Source: Aved-18 sp964606665
Lineage (GTDB): Bacteria > Cyanobacteriota > Vampirovibrionia > Obscuribacterales > Obscuribacteraceae
Length of the DNA: 64,000 nucleotides
Reading direction: 5' to 3'
Assembly: GCA_964606665.1 (NCBI GenBank)
Contig: CAZSHS010000014.1
Coordinates: 1 to 64,000 of the forward strand
Below, piece after piece: positions 1 to 9,603 of the stretch (within the stretch, counting starts at the first letter, position 1; each line of letters starts with the position of its first letter). The notes under the pieces are model-generated. The model made no database searches, had not been told where the DNA came from, and worked only from the letters and a program-made list of their open reading frames with translations. Made by a program: the position numbers and the translations under genes.

Positions 1-1121
1 ACAAAATTGTCCGCTTCAGCTCGAGACCACTTAGCTGTTTCTTTCGGCAGTTCAGGAGTAGCTGCTAGATTAGCTTGTGCAAGATAATTCATATCTGATG
101 CATTCAAATCGGCAGCATTGTGAAAATACTCATTTTGTTGCCCTGAGCTTGGCACTCTTGTACTTGCTTGTTTTGCCATGTGCACTAAATATTCGCGCGA
201 ATCACGACCAATATCGGGTGCACATGCATCAATAATTCCCTGTTGCAATGCTAGTGCAGTCTGGTATCTTCGCTCTGGATCCTTTTCCATCGCTTTGAAG
301 ACCATGTCTTGCACTTTGCCTGGAATTAGAAGCTTATGATTTACATCTACAAATGGTCTGGGATTTGATCCAACATGCTTTTGAATAAGCTCAAACACCG
401 AGATAGCATCATAAAAGGGATCCTTGCCTGTGAGCATCTCATACATAACTGCACCAAATGAATAAATATCAGAGCGAGCATCTCCAGACTTTCCCATACA
501 CTGCTCGGGACTTATGTAGGGCGGGCTGCCCCATAGTTCGCCAGAGTTTGTGAGTTTACGCCCGTCGTCTCCAAGTTTGGCAAGTCCAAAATCGACCACC
601 TTAACGAAATCCATTTCTTCGTCCATCAAAACTATATTGCCAGGCTTAACGTCGCGATGGACAATTCCTTTCTTGTGAGCGTGATCCAGTGCGCTACAGA
701 CTTGCACACTGATGCGAGCAAATCGCTCTAAATCAAGAGGACCGTCGTCTTGAATCAAATTATCGAGACTCTTCCCACGTAGATAGTCCATCACTACATA
801 AGGTTGATCGTCATCACCAATTACGCAATCATATACGGTGACAACGTTTGGATGACTCAGTGCGCAAAGACTTCTTATTTCGCGCAGAAATCGCTCACGA
901 TAAACTGGCTTTGAGTCGACTTGTAACTTAATTGTTTTCACCGCAACATGTCTGTCAATTGTTAACTGAACGGCTTTGTAAACTACACTCATACCGCCTG
1001 TGCCAAGGATTTCTTCAATGTAGTAACGATCGTCCAGAGTTGTGCCGACCATCGGGTCGCGACTTTTAGCACCACTTGCGCTTGGATTAGTATTCTTTTC
1101 AGGCTCTTGACTGTCTTGCAT
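1..1121 (-). CDS. Serine/threonine protein kinase, 3' end outside window
   Basis: This is a bacterial Hanks-type Ser/Thr kinase that would phosphorylate proteins in the cytoplasm; the substrate is unknown. Translating the minus strand from the ATG at 1121 gives about 373 residues without a stop before the window edge. The glycine loop (GTGGMSVVY, about residues 40-48), the ATP-binding Lys in VAVKTIK (about 62), the catalytic loop HRDVKPGN (Asp about 157), DFG (about 177) and the YISPEQC activation-segment end are all present, so it should be active. After the kinase domain the chain becomes polar and low in hydrophobic residues; no membrane segment is seen before the edge. The start follows an A-rich stretch rather than a clear Shine-Dalgarno. 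A secreted coiled-coil gene lies just upstream on the same strand, with only 14 bases between them. Confidence 0.9.
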   Translation of the reverse strand, partial: MQDSQEPEKNTNPSASGAKSRDPMVGTTLDDRYYIEEILGTGGMSVVYKAVQLTIDRHVAVKTIKLQVDSKPVYRERFLREIRSLCALSHPNVVTVYDCVIGDDDQPYVVMDYLRGKSLDNLIQDDGPLDLERFARISVQVCSALDHAHKKGIVHRDVKPGNIVLMDEEMDFVKVVDFGLAKLGDDGRKLTNSGELWGSPPYISPEQCMGKSGDARSDIYSFGAVMYEMLTGKDPFYDAISVFELIQKHVGSNPRPFVDVNHKLLIPGKVQDMVFKAMEKDPERRYQTALALQQGIIDACAPDIGRDSREYLVHMAKQASTRVPSSGQQNEYFHNAADLNASDMNYLAQANLAATPELPKETAKWSRAEADNF

Positions 1122-1135
1122 TTTTTCTTAAAAAA

Positions 1136-2256
1136 CTAAAATGGAGGTCCGCCATTAGGAGGCCCACCGCTTGGCGGCCCGCCTTGCGGAGGTCCGCCGC
1201 CAAATCCGTTGTTGCCACCACCCATAGGACCACCTTGGCTCTGATGTCCACCTTCTGGAGCCATCAAGTCAACGCCAACAGTTTGATAGACTATAGTTTG
1301 AAATTCGCGAATGTTTCTAAAAGCTTCAGCTTGCTTGCCTTGGGTGAAAAGCGTATTAATAGTCGTTCTCATAGCTCTCAAAGTCTGACCTTTTGCACGG
1401 TCTTTAGACTCGACCTGACGTACAAGCATGTCCGATTTTTGATTAAAAGAGGCTTTTATTTGATTCGCTTCAGCAGGAATAAAATTGCTCTCTGGACCAG
1501 TTTGAACAGGAAGCGACTGATTTGAATGTCCAGACTGGNNNNNNNNNNAGTTTGACCAAACGATTTGCCGCCAGAGGCTGAAATAATTCCTTTACCGCGA
1601 GCTATTCGCTTAGCTTCTTGCAAAATATTTTCTTGCTGGCTTAATGTGCGCTCAAGATTAGAGATCTTAGTACTCAAGTCATCTATTTTGCCTGCGGCCA
1701 CTTGTGCTTCCACATCTTTAAAAGCATTTTGAAATGGACGTACACCAGTACCCATTTTTCTCAAATGATCAATTCGCCTCCAGACAATTAGGCGTCGCTC
1801 GAACTGCGGACCTTGCACAACATCTGGAGTTTGCTCGCCGGCAACCGAAATGAGATAAATTGATGCCAAAAATTTATCCGGCTCGATTTTGCCAGAACCA
1901 AAGTCTTTGATTTGTTGCGAAGATATCTGAATATAGCGACCTTCTTTATCCTGCTGCGAAAAAACCACCTTAATATCGGTCACTTGCTCGGGAGCATTTT
2001 CAATTAGAGTTTTGCCAAGAAAAATAGCGTCGATTTTCAGCTCTTTATCAGAGGCACTGGGATTCTTGTCCACCACAACGGTCACCAAGGGACCCTCCCC
2101 CATAATGTTAATATTACTCACCCGCGCTTTTGCATTCGCTCGAAGTAATGTTGTCAATTGAGAGCTGGAAAGCTTTGCCCACGCAGGATTTTGGATGCTT
2201 AAGCCTAAGATGACACTCACAGCCAGAAAAACTGATTTTAGCGGGATGGATGGCAT
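1136..2256 (-). CDS. Secreted coiled-coil protein with Gly/Pro-rich tail (interrupted by assembly gap)
   Basis: Not a family I recognise. The start at 2256 gives a clear signal peptide (MPSIPLKSVFLAVSVILG...AWA), then a mixed alpha/beta region of about 130 residues and a helical, probably coiled-coil stretch (LSTKISNLERTLSQQENIL). Ten Ns at 1539-1548 break the frame. Reading past the pad in that same frame gives a basic hydrophobic tail, but the other frame continues as QSGHSNQSLPVQTGPESN and runs uninterrupted into a helix (MLVRQVESKDRAKGQTLRAM) and a tail of repeated GGPP units ending at 1136. I therefore treat the two open frames as one gene of about 370 residues; the pad length is not the real gap length. 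It is probably exported to the periplasm or surface. It ends 14 bases before the kinase start on the same strand, so the two may be co-transcribed. Confidence 0.7.
1539..1548. other. Assembly gap (10 N)
   Basis: A run of ten Ns inside the gene at 1136-2256. The coding frame before and after the run does not match the pad length, so ten is a placeholder and the true number of missing bases is unknown. Confidence 0.95.
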
Positions 2257-2339
2257 AAAGCTCCGATTTAATCTCCATAAAAAGAAGGCTTAAAGCTTTA
2301 ATGCCATCGTTATATAGATTTGAAACTTGGCTTGAGTTT

Positions 2340-3269
2340 CTAAACCATTGAGAAAATCGACAAAATAAGATTTTCGACCGAACTCTTTTCAACCGAGCTA
2401 GCTAATTGAACTTTATGACCAAACAAACTAGTCGAAACCTTTCCTCGACTGACCCCATCTGTGGTGACATCGATTTTTACAGTTTTATATTTGAAAAGCG
2501 AAGGTTCTATGATGGCAGCAGCGGTACTTGTGTCCCAGAAATAATATTGAAACCCTTTTCCACTCACTAATTGCCAAAGTCGCGATGCCAGTTTGGAAGC
2601 TTTTGATTTTACTGCTTGCTCTTCCAATCTTGAGAGAAAATCTTCAGTCACAGGCAAATTATTGGTCAAGTCGAGCGAGTGCAATTTAATTGGAATTTTA
2701 CTAGTCAAAATTGCTTTGAACGCGTGAGGATCCGCATAAGTATTCCATTCCGCACTACCATCTGTCTCGTTTAGCTCTACGTTGCCATCTACTTTTAGAG
2801 CACCACCCATGATGTATATTTCTTTTACTTTCGCTTCTAGTTCGGGATTTTGACGAAACACTTTTGCAAGGTTAGTTAAAGGTGCGGTGGCAACAATAGT
2901 TACAGGTACCCTGGAGGCTTTTAGACAGTCACTAAATACGATATCGCTACGTCGGGGTCTTTCTGTTTGATAACGACGCTTGAGCGCAATATCTTCAAAC
3001 AATGGCAATTCATTAATGACAACGCTGTCGTCTCGCCAATTTACAGGAAACGGATTGGGAACTTCTTCATTGCTCACAGCAATTTCCGGACCCTCTAAAT
3101 TGAGATAAGTAGCCATTTTGAGGGTCGTTTCATAAGCCAAATCTGCATAGCAACCGGCATTAGTAACACCAACAGCTTGCAATTCCACCTCCGGCGACAG
3201 CCAGAGGAGAAGAGTGCTTAGTAAATCATCCACATGACCGCCCTGGTCAAGCAAGATGGGTCTTTGCAT
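2340..3269 (-). CDS. Nucleoside hydrolase-like protein (IU-NH family) with altered active site
   Basis: 309 residues, the usual length for inosine/uridine-preferring nucleoside hydrolases, which cleave the N-glycosidic bond of ribonucleosides with a bound calcium. Family landmarks are visible: N-terminal DQGGHVDD (residues 8-15), TAPLTNLAKVF, IMGGALKVDGNV followed by EWNTYADPHAFKAIL, and a C-terminal FWDTSTAAAIIEPSLF. The canonical N-terminal motif is DxDxGxDD; here the second Asp (position 10, the proposed general base in characterised members) is Gly and the following residues are shifted, and the usual His before the C-terminal Asp is Trp. The fold is well supported, but hydrolysis of ordinary nucleosides is uncertain. 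No signal peptide is seen. It lies between the M23 peptidase and the secreted coiled-coil gene, all on the minus strand. Confidence 0.8.
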   Translation of the reverse strand: MQRPILLDQGGHVDDLLSTLLLWLSPEVELQAVGVTNAGCYADLAYETTLKMATYLNLEGPEIAVSNEEVPNPFPVNWRDDSVVINELPLFEDIALKRRYQTERPRRSDIVFSDCLKASRVPVTIVATAPLTNLAKVFRQNPELEAKVKEIYIMGGALKVDGNVELNETDGSAEWNTYADPHAFKAILTSKIPIKLHSLDLTNNLPVTEDFLSRLEEQAVKSKASKLASRLWQLVSGKGFQYYFWDTSTAAAIIEPSLFKYKTVKIDVTTDGVSRGKVSTSLFGHKVQLASSVEKSSVENLILSIFSMV

Positions 3270-3319
3270 TTAAGTGCAGATTCCAGATTAGGAAATAACA
3301 AGCTTACACTACTGACAAC

Positions 3320-4489
3320 CTAAGGAAAATCTACAATCACTCCTGCAAGCGGCATTTGTTTCTCGTGTTTACCTTTTAATTGCTCGACAATGACCTGAGC
3401 CTTGCCTTGCTCGTCGGCTTTGAAAAATTCTTCTTCCGATTTGTATTTGCCCTGTACATTAAATTGGTCAATTACAAATGGAACACCATTTGCGTAAAGC
3501 GGCGAAGGGTGGTCGCAAACATGAAAATGTAAGTGGGGGCCCGACGAATTACCTGCGTTTCCAACCAGTCCAATTTCTTGACCGCAAGTAACAGTATCGC
3601 CAATTTTCACTTTGATACTACCCTTCTTCATATGTGCGTAGAAAGCGTATTTATTCTCGCCTATTTTCACTATTGCATAATTGCCACCAGCATCAGCTAT
3701 CTTGATGCGACCTGGCTTATCTGGAATTTGATTCTCAAACTGATCGACAACATCTACAACCTCTCCATCAGCCACAGAAATAATTTTTTGCTCGTAACAG
3801 GGATAACTTTTACATTCTTTGCGATCGCCATTTGAAGTGTGATTATTCTCGTCAAGCTTTATCCAATCGTTGGCAAAACGCTGGCTCAAACACAACTTAT
3901 TATTCAAACTCAAAAGTGCACGGCGATGTCCGGTATCAGTACCGATACCACCCACTGCTACCCACCCCTTGCCTGAAAGCGGCGGGCCAATTACAAGTTC
4001 GTTTTGATCCACTTTAACTTTATCTGTTTCAATCACTGTTTCTGGATTTAATATAGGTGCATCGGCTTTGTCTGCGCCCTGAATGGCATAGGTTAGTTTG
4101 TGCGAAATTTCTTTTGGAATCGAACTATTTTCCAAGGCTAAAGTGACCCAGCAGAAGCCTGTGTCGCCTGGTTTAAAATCGGTAGTATTCTTGCGTGCGA
4201 CTGTAACAATCTGAAGCAATTCATTGCCGGAAAAAGTTTTGAGCACTTTTTTGTCTTTGTCTAAAACTTCAAGAGTTTTTAGTTTAACTTCAAATCCGCC
4301 ACCATTTGTAAAACGCAGTTCGTATGCTAAATAGCTCTTACCATCAACTGCTTCCACTGCAATTGGTGGTTGCATATTTGATACCATAAGCGGTGTGTAA
4401 TTTATTTCAATTTTATTTGCTCGTACCGGCATCCATGGTGCTGCAAGTAAAACAGAAAGTAGAACCATCAAAGCTATTCGTGTCATCAT
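3320..4489 (-). CDS. Secreted M23 family metallopeptidase
   Basis: 389 residues. A signal peptide is clear at the N terminus (MMTRIALMVLLSVLLAAPWMPVRA). The C-terminal half is an M23 (LytM/lysostaphin-type) domain: TGHRRAL with the downstream QRFANDW supplies the His/Asp zinc ligands, and SSGPHLHFHV supplies the HxH motif. A KIGDTVTCGQEIGLVGNAGN stretch is typical of these domains. The first about 150 residues form a beta-rich region, possibly an Ig-like adaptor. The family cuts peptide cross-links in peptidoglycan or other Gly-containing peptides, so a wall-remodelling role outside the inner membrane is likely. The gene is divergent from ndh with only 36 bases between their starts, so the two share a compact promoter region. 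Confidence 0.9.
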   Translation of the reverse strand: MMTRIALMVLLSVLLAAPWMPVRANKIEINYTPLMVSNMQPPIAVEAVDGKSYLAYELRFTNGGGFEVKLKTLEVLDKDKKVLKTFSGNELLQIVTVARKNTTDFKPGDTGFCWVTLALENSSIPKEISHKLTYAIQGADKADAPILNPETVIETDKVKVDQNELVIGPPLSGKGWVAVGGIGTDTGHRRALLSLNNKLCLSQRFANDWIKLDENNHTSNGDRKECKSYPCYEQKIISVADGEVVDVVDQFENQIPDKPGRIKIADAGGNYAIVKIGENKYAFYAHMKKGSIKVKIGDTVTCGQEIGLVGNAGNSSGPHLHFHVCDHPSPLYANGVPFVIDQFNVQGKYKSEEEFFKADEQGKAQVIVEQLKGKHEKQMPLAGVIVDFP

Positions 4490-4510
4490 TACTTTTAATC
4501 TCTCAGGGAG

Positions 4511-4516
4511 TATACT
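4511..4516 (+). promoter_or_regulatory. Putative -10 box for ndh
   Basis: TATACT ends nine bases before the ndh ATG at 4526. Transcription from it would begin at or a few bases before the start codon, giving a leaderless or nearly leaderless mRNA. No clear -35 box was picked out. Confidence 0.45.
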
Positions 4517-4525
4517 CTAATCAAT

Positions 4526-5845
4526 ATGAATGAAATAAATGATAGCAGTAAAAAGCCCCGAGTCGTCATAATCGGCGCCGGTTTCGGCGGACTGGCAGCA
4601 GCACGAGATTTGCGCTCTGCTCCGGTTCAAGTAACTGTGGTAGATCGTACAAACCACCATCTTTTTCAACCGTTACTCTATCAAGTTGCAATGGCAGGAC
4701 TTGCTCCTGGCGAAATCGCTTGCCCTATTCGCTCTATTTTGCGCGACCAACCCAATACAGAAGTTGTTCTGGCTGAAGTGAAAAGTTGCGAACTAGATGA
4801 AAAGATATTGCAAACATCGATTGGGCCTATCACTTTCGATTATTTAGTCATAGCAGCAGGCGCTCAAACCAATTTTTATGGACATTCTGACTGGGCTCAA
4901 TATGCCGTCGGACTCAAAGATCTTGATGACGCATTAGAGATTCGCCGTCGCACACTTCTTGCATTTGAAGAGGCCGAGCGCGAATCGAATCTTGAGCGAC
5001 AAAAACAACTACTGACATTTGTAGTTATTGGAGCCGGTCCTACCGGTGTCGAACTAGCAGGATCACTTGCTGAGATTGCACGTTTTGCCTTAGCTAAAGA
5101 CTTTCGTCGCATTAATCCAAAATCTGCTCGGGTAATTTTGCTTGAAGGTCTACCCAAAGTGTTACCCCCATTTGTAGACGAATTGTCGCTTAAAGCCCGA
5201 GATGAGTTGATACACATGGGAGTAGAAGTGCGTGTAGGCGTGAAAGTCGAAGGCATAGACGGAGAAGGAGTTCATCTTGAGGGTGGCGAATTCATCCCAA
5301 GCGAAACTGTATTGTGGTGCGCAGGCGTGGCACCGGTTCCGCTTGCGTCAAGAATAAGTCCCAAGCCAAATCAGGACCGCGCTGGTCGATTAATAGTCGG
5401 CACAGACCTTTGCATAGAGGGCTACAAAAATGTTTTTGCCATTGGCGACATTGCCAATTTCACTGGACCCGAAGGCAAACCCCTACCCGGCTTGGCACCA
5501 GTGGCTATGCAACAAGGTAAAGCTGTAGCAGACTTTATTAGAAATGATTTGACTAGAAACCCGCGCCGCAAATTTGAATATATTGACCGCGGGACTCTTG
5601 CTACAATTGGAAGATCGGCTGCAGTTGCTGATTTTGGCAAAATGAAACTAACTGGCTTTATGGCGTGGCTGGCGTGGTTATTTATTCATATAATGTTGCT
5701 TATAGGTTTCAGGAACAGGCTGGTCGTCATGACCAATTGGATGTGGTCGTTTCTAACTTATGAACGAGGATCAAGGTTAATTACAGGGCACAGAATGCTT
5801 GCAGGAGCGCCTGAATGCTCGGATAAAACAACAGGTAAAGAGTGA
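4526..5845 (+). CDS. ndh: Type II NADH:quinone oxidoreductase (NDH-2)
   Basis: 439 residues. This single-subunit flavoenzyme moves electrons from NADH to quinone at the cytoplasmic face of the membrane without pumping protons. The FAD-binding Rossmann motif VVIIGAGFGG is at residues 13-22 and the NADH-binding motif FVVIGAGPTGVELAG at about 165-179. A VFAIGDIAN motif near 305 closes the FAD site and APVAMQQGKAVA follows, as in the family. The C terminus (about 385-410) holds a hydrophobic segment (FMAWLAWLFIHIMLLIGF) that would anchor the enzyme. With the futalosine pathway gene at 51175, menaquinone is the likely acceptor. The stop overlaps the start of the next gene by one base (TGATG), so the two are probably translated together. 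Confidence 0.93.
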   Translation: MNEINDSSKKPRVVIIGAGFGGLAAARDLRSAPVQVTVVDRTNHHLFQPLLYQVAMAGLAPGEIACPIRSILRDQPNTEVVLAEVKSCELDEKILQTSIGPITFDYLVIAAGAQTNFYGHSDWAQYAVGLKDLDDALEIRRRTLLAFEEAERESNLERQKQLLTFVVIGAGPTGVELAGSLAEIARFALAKDFRRINPKSARVILLEGLPKVLPPFVDELSLKARDELIHMGVEVRVGVKVEGIDGEGVHLEGGEFIPSETVLWCAGVAPVPLASRISPKPNQDRAGRLIVGTDLCIEGYKNVFAIGDIANFTGPEGKPLPGLAPVAMQQGKAVADFIRNDLTRNPRRKFEYIDRGTLATIGRSAAVADFGKMKLTGFMAWLAWLFIHIMLLIGFRNRLVVMTNWMWSFLTYERGSRLITGHRMLAGAPECSDKTTGKE

Positions 5846-8820
5846 TGAAAAAATATCTGGCCCTTTCAAGCATCTTATCGACGCTTGGCGCCCTGTCTCT
5901 TGCGGCGCCGCAGACCATGGCATATAAACTCGATGTTATAGCAAGCGAAAACATTGTCAATCAAGAAGCACTCCTCGACAAACTTGAAAAATACGAAGCG
6001 GCGTCGCTTGCTAAACTTGCCGCAGTATTAAAAGGCACAAAGATTGATCCCGAAAGCATGGTTACACTAGGACTTAGTCTAGATGGCTCGATTCACAGTT
6101 TAAATTACAAAGATCCAGGAGCAACAATAGCCGCCGACTCACCCGAGCGAAAAGCACTACTTAGCGCCAGAACAATTCAATTTGGAAAAATACCGTCACT
6201 TGAATCGGGTTATATCAAAATTACTTTGCCATACAAAGAATTGATGGAAGGCAATTACAAGAGAAAACTATATGTGGTGCAAACACCTGAAGGTCAATCA
6301 ATAGGTGGAGTTGGTGGCATCAATATTGGTGGCGTATTAGGAAACGTAGAAGCTTCACCATCAGATGTGGAAAATTTTCGCAGACGAAATGTGCGCAGAC
6401 AAACAGTGGTTTCCCCGGCTCCATACACCGATAAAGATCGAAAATTCGATAGTGATATCACGAGCCTCTACAGCTCGTTTTGTGCACGACCAACCTCTTC
6501 TTCGCGTTTTGATAGTAGCGAAAAGTCTACTCTAAAAGATTTAGAAGAACAAAGCGCCAAGTACATGCAACAAGAATACTGGCTGGCTGCTGCACAGGCT
6601 TATTTAAATGAAGCAAAATATTTTCTGCGCATATCTGAATTAGATAAAGGCAAAGAACGATTTGCTAAAGCCAAGAATTTGCTTAGCAAGTTAGAACTAG
6701 CCGAAAAAGAAAATCTAATAAAAAGTACAGTAGAAGCATCCTCTAATCTAGCGCGCGGCAATGAGAATTTTTCATGTCGGGAATACTTGCTACTTGAAGC
6801 TTACAACATGGCAAAAGAACAAAAGATTTCAAATTCAAATTTGAGATTTGATACCATCCAAGCACTGGCAGATTTTTATATAAGTGCAGAACAAAAAACC
6901 GAAGCACTAAATTATTACAACGAACTTCTTGCTGCAACAATTGCATCTAAAGACAACCCCGAGCGAGCAGCTCAATCATTCGTCAAAATTGCACAAGCTC
7001 AAAGAGCCCTTCAGGACGGAGTTTCTGCAGACAAAACTCTTGCAAAAGCAAATACATATCTTGTAAAAAAATTGGGCAAAGATAGTGTCATTCTGATACC
7101 TATATTAATTCAAATGATGCAAAATACGACCGATTCAAAAGTGCAAGAAGCCAAACTTGAGCAGATTGAAAACATTGTCGAAAATTATAAACAAGCAATT
7201 GTGACTAACTCACGAAACTCAGCCGACCAAAGTGCATTAGCTGCGGCAAGAGCATTACTGAATGAATCGCGCACTAATGATTATAGAAGATACAACGACC
7301 CAAACTCAGCCACTCAAATTAATTTGTCGGCATCATGCGCACGACTGGGATACAAACTGAAATTAAAAGCTGAACCTCGTTTCGACTATTCTGCGTTCAC
7401 TCAGCTAGCTCGCGCTATGCAAACAGCAGGACAATTTGAACAAGCAGCTAACTTGTATAAAGAAACAATTGCTATGCTTGAGACCTCTCAGAACCAAAGT
7501 GAATCACACTATGCAGATTCTTTGCGCGGCAACTATATAAGAGCGCTTGAGCAAGCGGGAAAAACCGAAGAAGCGGCAAAAATCAAAGACGAATTAAAAA
7601 CAAAAGAAACCAAACGCATCGCCGATGTCATTCAAAAAATGGAAGACGCACTTGCAGACGCAAGTGAGAAAAGACCTGTCGAGCGCGTGCGAAAAGAAAT
7701 TGGTTTATTTGGACTTTATGCCAATCAGAAAAATGCCACCAAAATAAAAGATGTACTATCCAAAGCCCTTGTAGACTTAAAAGCAATTGATGGCTCAGCA
7801 AAAGAGCTTCACTCGCTTGGATTCACATTAGTCGGACCTATTCGCACTCAGCCAGAATTTTTCCAGGCTGATCCAAAAATGGAAGAATTGCTTGTGCGTA
7901 CTATTCTTTTGTTTGACGAAAAAACTGCAAACGGTATCGACTCGATGGCGATGAATACACTTACTTTGCGCATCGTGGGTGGTGACAAAAACGAACTGGC
8001 AAAGAAAGTAGCCAAAGCAATAGAGGAATCAAGACAAGGTCGTGGCACACCTGATGGACAAAGTAAAATTTCAACTCTAGACGAACAAATAGACCGCGCC
8101 AGTTCTAAATTAGACTATGCCTTAGTGGCAAAACTTAAACAAGAAAAAGTCGATGCCATGAAGAAAGAAAAGCAACGGGACATTTTTGTAATTACCGCGA
8201 CTTTTCAACTAAGTCGAGCTTATTTTGAAGCGAAACAAATGACCGAAGCAAAAAAAGCGTTCGATGAAGGCTTGCAATTAGTGGAAGCTAGCAAGCCTGC
8301 AGAATTAGCCAGAAATCTAAGATCTATCGATATGGCAATTTCTTATTTTTCAATGCACAAGCAATACGATTTGATCGAAAAAGGACTTCGCAAATACGTT
8401 GCTCTAATGGCTACAGTTCCAGAAGTTGAGTCGCATGATTTTTATCGATTCGATCACAGCACCGATTCTTTAACTAGAGCATACATTCAAAATGGTGACT
8501 TAGATAAAGCAGTTGATTTTGAGCGCTACGTGCTGAACACGCTATCAAATAGCAAAACAAAAAATCAAAAACTAATTACTCAGGCAAAATTGAGTCTATC
8601 TTTGACTTTGCTTCAAGTTGCAAATCGAGACTCAAAACGCAAAGACACGCTGATGCAAGAATCAGAAAAAGAATTCAATGGCGCACTTGGCGAACTTACA
8701 AGCTATTATGGTCCCAAGTCTGCACAAGTAAAACGTGCCATTCAAGATCGCATGCGCGAAGTAAAAGGAAATGATTTGCAGGCGCTCGAAAATCTGAAAA
8801 AGCTTCAAGATCAGAACTAA
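5845..8820 (+). CDS. Large secreted TPR-repeat protein
   Basis: About 991 residues from the ATG at 5845; a GTG three bases earlier is possible. The ATG shares its first base with the ndh stop codon, and an AGGTAAAG ribosome-binding site lies just upstream. A signal peptide (MKKYLALSSILSTLGALSLAAPQTMA) is followed by a beta-rich region to about residue 200 with a Gly-rich patch, then by about 700 residues of helical repeats with TPR character (for example AAAQAYLNEAKYFL, ALADFYISAEQKTEALNYY, NLYKETIAMLE). It is probably a periplasmic or surface scaffold. No catalytic motif is seen. The gene is long, lysine-rich and even in codon use, with no sign of transfer. Coupling to NDH-2 suggests co-expression, but no functional link can be read from sequence. 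Confidence 0.85.
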   Translation: MKKYLALSSILSTLGALSLAAPQTMAYKLDVIASENIVNQEALLDKLEKYEAASLAKLAAVLKGTKIDPESMVTLGLSLDGSIHSLNYKDPGATIAADSPERKALLSARTIQFGKIPSLESGYIKITLPYKELMEGNYKRKLYVVQTPEGQSIGGVGGINIGGVLGNVEASPSDVENFRRRNVRRQTVVSPAPYTDKDRKFDSDITSLYSSFCARPTSSSRFDSSEKSTLKDLEEQSAKYMQQEYWLAAAQAYLNEAKYFLRISELDKGKERFAKAKNLLSKLELAEKENLIKSTVEASSNLARGNENFSCREYLLLEAYNMAKEQKISNSNLRFDTIQALADFYISAEQKTEALNYYNELLAATIASKDNPERAAQSFVKIAQAQRALQDGVSADKTLAKANTYLVKKLGKDSVILIPILIQMMQNTTDSKVQEAKLEQIENIVENYKQAIVTNSRNSADQSALAAARALLNESRTNDYRRYNDPNSATQINLSASCARLGYKLKLKAEPRFDYSAFTQLARAMQTAGQFEQAANLYKETIAMLETSQNQSESHYADSLRGNYIRALEQAGKTEEAAKIKDELKTKETKRIADVIQKMEDALADASEKRPVERVRKEIGLFGLYANQKNATKIKDVLSKALVDLKAIDGSAKELHSLGFTLVGPIRTQPEFFQADPKMEELLVRTILLFDEKTANGIDSMAMNTLTLRIVGGDKNELAKKVAKAIEESRQGRGTPDGQSKISTLDEQIDRASSKLDYALVAKLKQEKVDAMKKEKQRDIFVITATFQLSRAYFEAKQMTEAKKAFDEGLQLVEASKPAELARNLRSIDMAISYFSMHKQYDLIEKGLRKYVALMATVPEVESHDFYRFDHSTDSLTRAYIQNGDLDKAVDFERYVLNTLSNSKTKNQKLITQAKLSLSLTLLQVANRDSKRKDTLMQESEKEFNGALGELTSYYGPKSAQVKRAIQDRMREVKGNDLQALENLKKLQDQN

Positions 8821-8840
8821 TTCATAGACAATAGACTAAT

Positions 8841-9445
8841 CTATTTTTTTGCCGGTACAGACGGTTTGACTGGACTAGAACTCGCCTGCATCATTTTAAG
8901 TAGATCAGCATTGAGCATTTTGCGTGGCTCTACTGCTGGTACTGTAAGAACTAGCTCTTTACCTTCCCACTCACCACCAAGTTGCGGTGTCTGGCTTTCG
9001 CCAAAAGCGCTTTTAACTTTCCAATACTATAATAGTAAACTCCAAAATCAGAAAATATCATTGCCATGTACGTGTCATCAGACGCCATGAATGGTCTGTA
9101 CGCCATAGTTGCATCATTGAATATTCTCAGTCCTTTGTCGACTTGTCCCTGATATGCATAAGCTCGACCAATCACAGCCCACGCACGCATAACCTGGGCG
9201 TTTTGTGCTGCTGCGGCTTCTTGAATTGAAGGAAGAGTTTGAGCGATAGCGCCTGGGTCGGGTAATTGTTTTACCATCTGTGCTTTGGCTGTTTCGAACT
9301 GTTGAGGCGCTTCGTTATTCACCCAATTACGCAGCTTGTCTATATTGTTTTGAATACTTTGATCTTGGGCGCAAACAGGATTGCATACTCCTAGATACAA
9401 AAGACATGCAAGAAGCAAACATCTGACTTTTTTAAAACTGATCAT
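8841..9445 (-). CDS. Small secreted helical protein with apparent frameshift
   Basis: Unknown family. From the ATG at 9445 the product has a signal peptide (ending NPVCA), then a helical region with a TPR-like pair (AWAVIGRAYAYQGQVDKGLRIF). That frame ends at 8951 with an unnatural basic tail (LLAKARHRNLVVSG). The adjacent frame continues as a convincing C terminus, SAFGESQTPQLGGEWEGKE..., ending at the TAG at 8841-8843. Adding one base near 9011-9017, in the run TTTTAA, joins both parts into one protein of about 200 residues. Either the assembly lost a base here or the gene is a recent frameshift mutant. It is convergent with the TPR gene, whose stop lies 20 bases away. Confidence 0.65.
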
Positions 9446-9510
9446 GGCTTATTCGACACTTTGATTAAAGGAGACGTCTAAAGTGCCGTGAGTATATCAT
9501 TCATGCTTTT

Positions 9511-9556
9511 AAGATAAAAAATAGTCGTCTGCAAAGTAGAAGCCTGTGCAGACGAC
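9511..9556 (-). terminator. Rho-independent terminator after tRNA-Thr
   Basis: A perfect 10-bp stem (GTCGTCTGCA at 9524-9533 pairing with TGCAGACGAC at 9547-9556) is followed on the minus strand by a T-rich run (TATTTTTTATCTT). It lies 48 bases downstream of the tRNA 3' end in its direction of transcription. Confidence 0.75.
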
Positions 9557-9603
9557 CTCACTGCATTGCTGCAGATACATAGACTATAACACTGATTTAA
9601 AAA

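Noticed and set aside
2114..2392. Minus-strand frame of 92 codons
   Set aside because: It overlaps the ends of two well-supported minus-strand genes in another frame and looks like random sequence.
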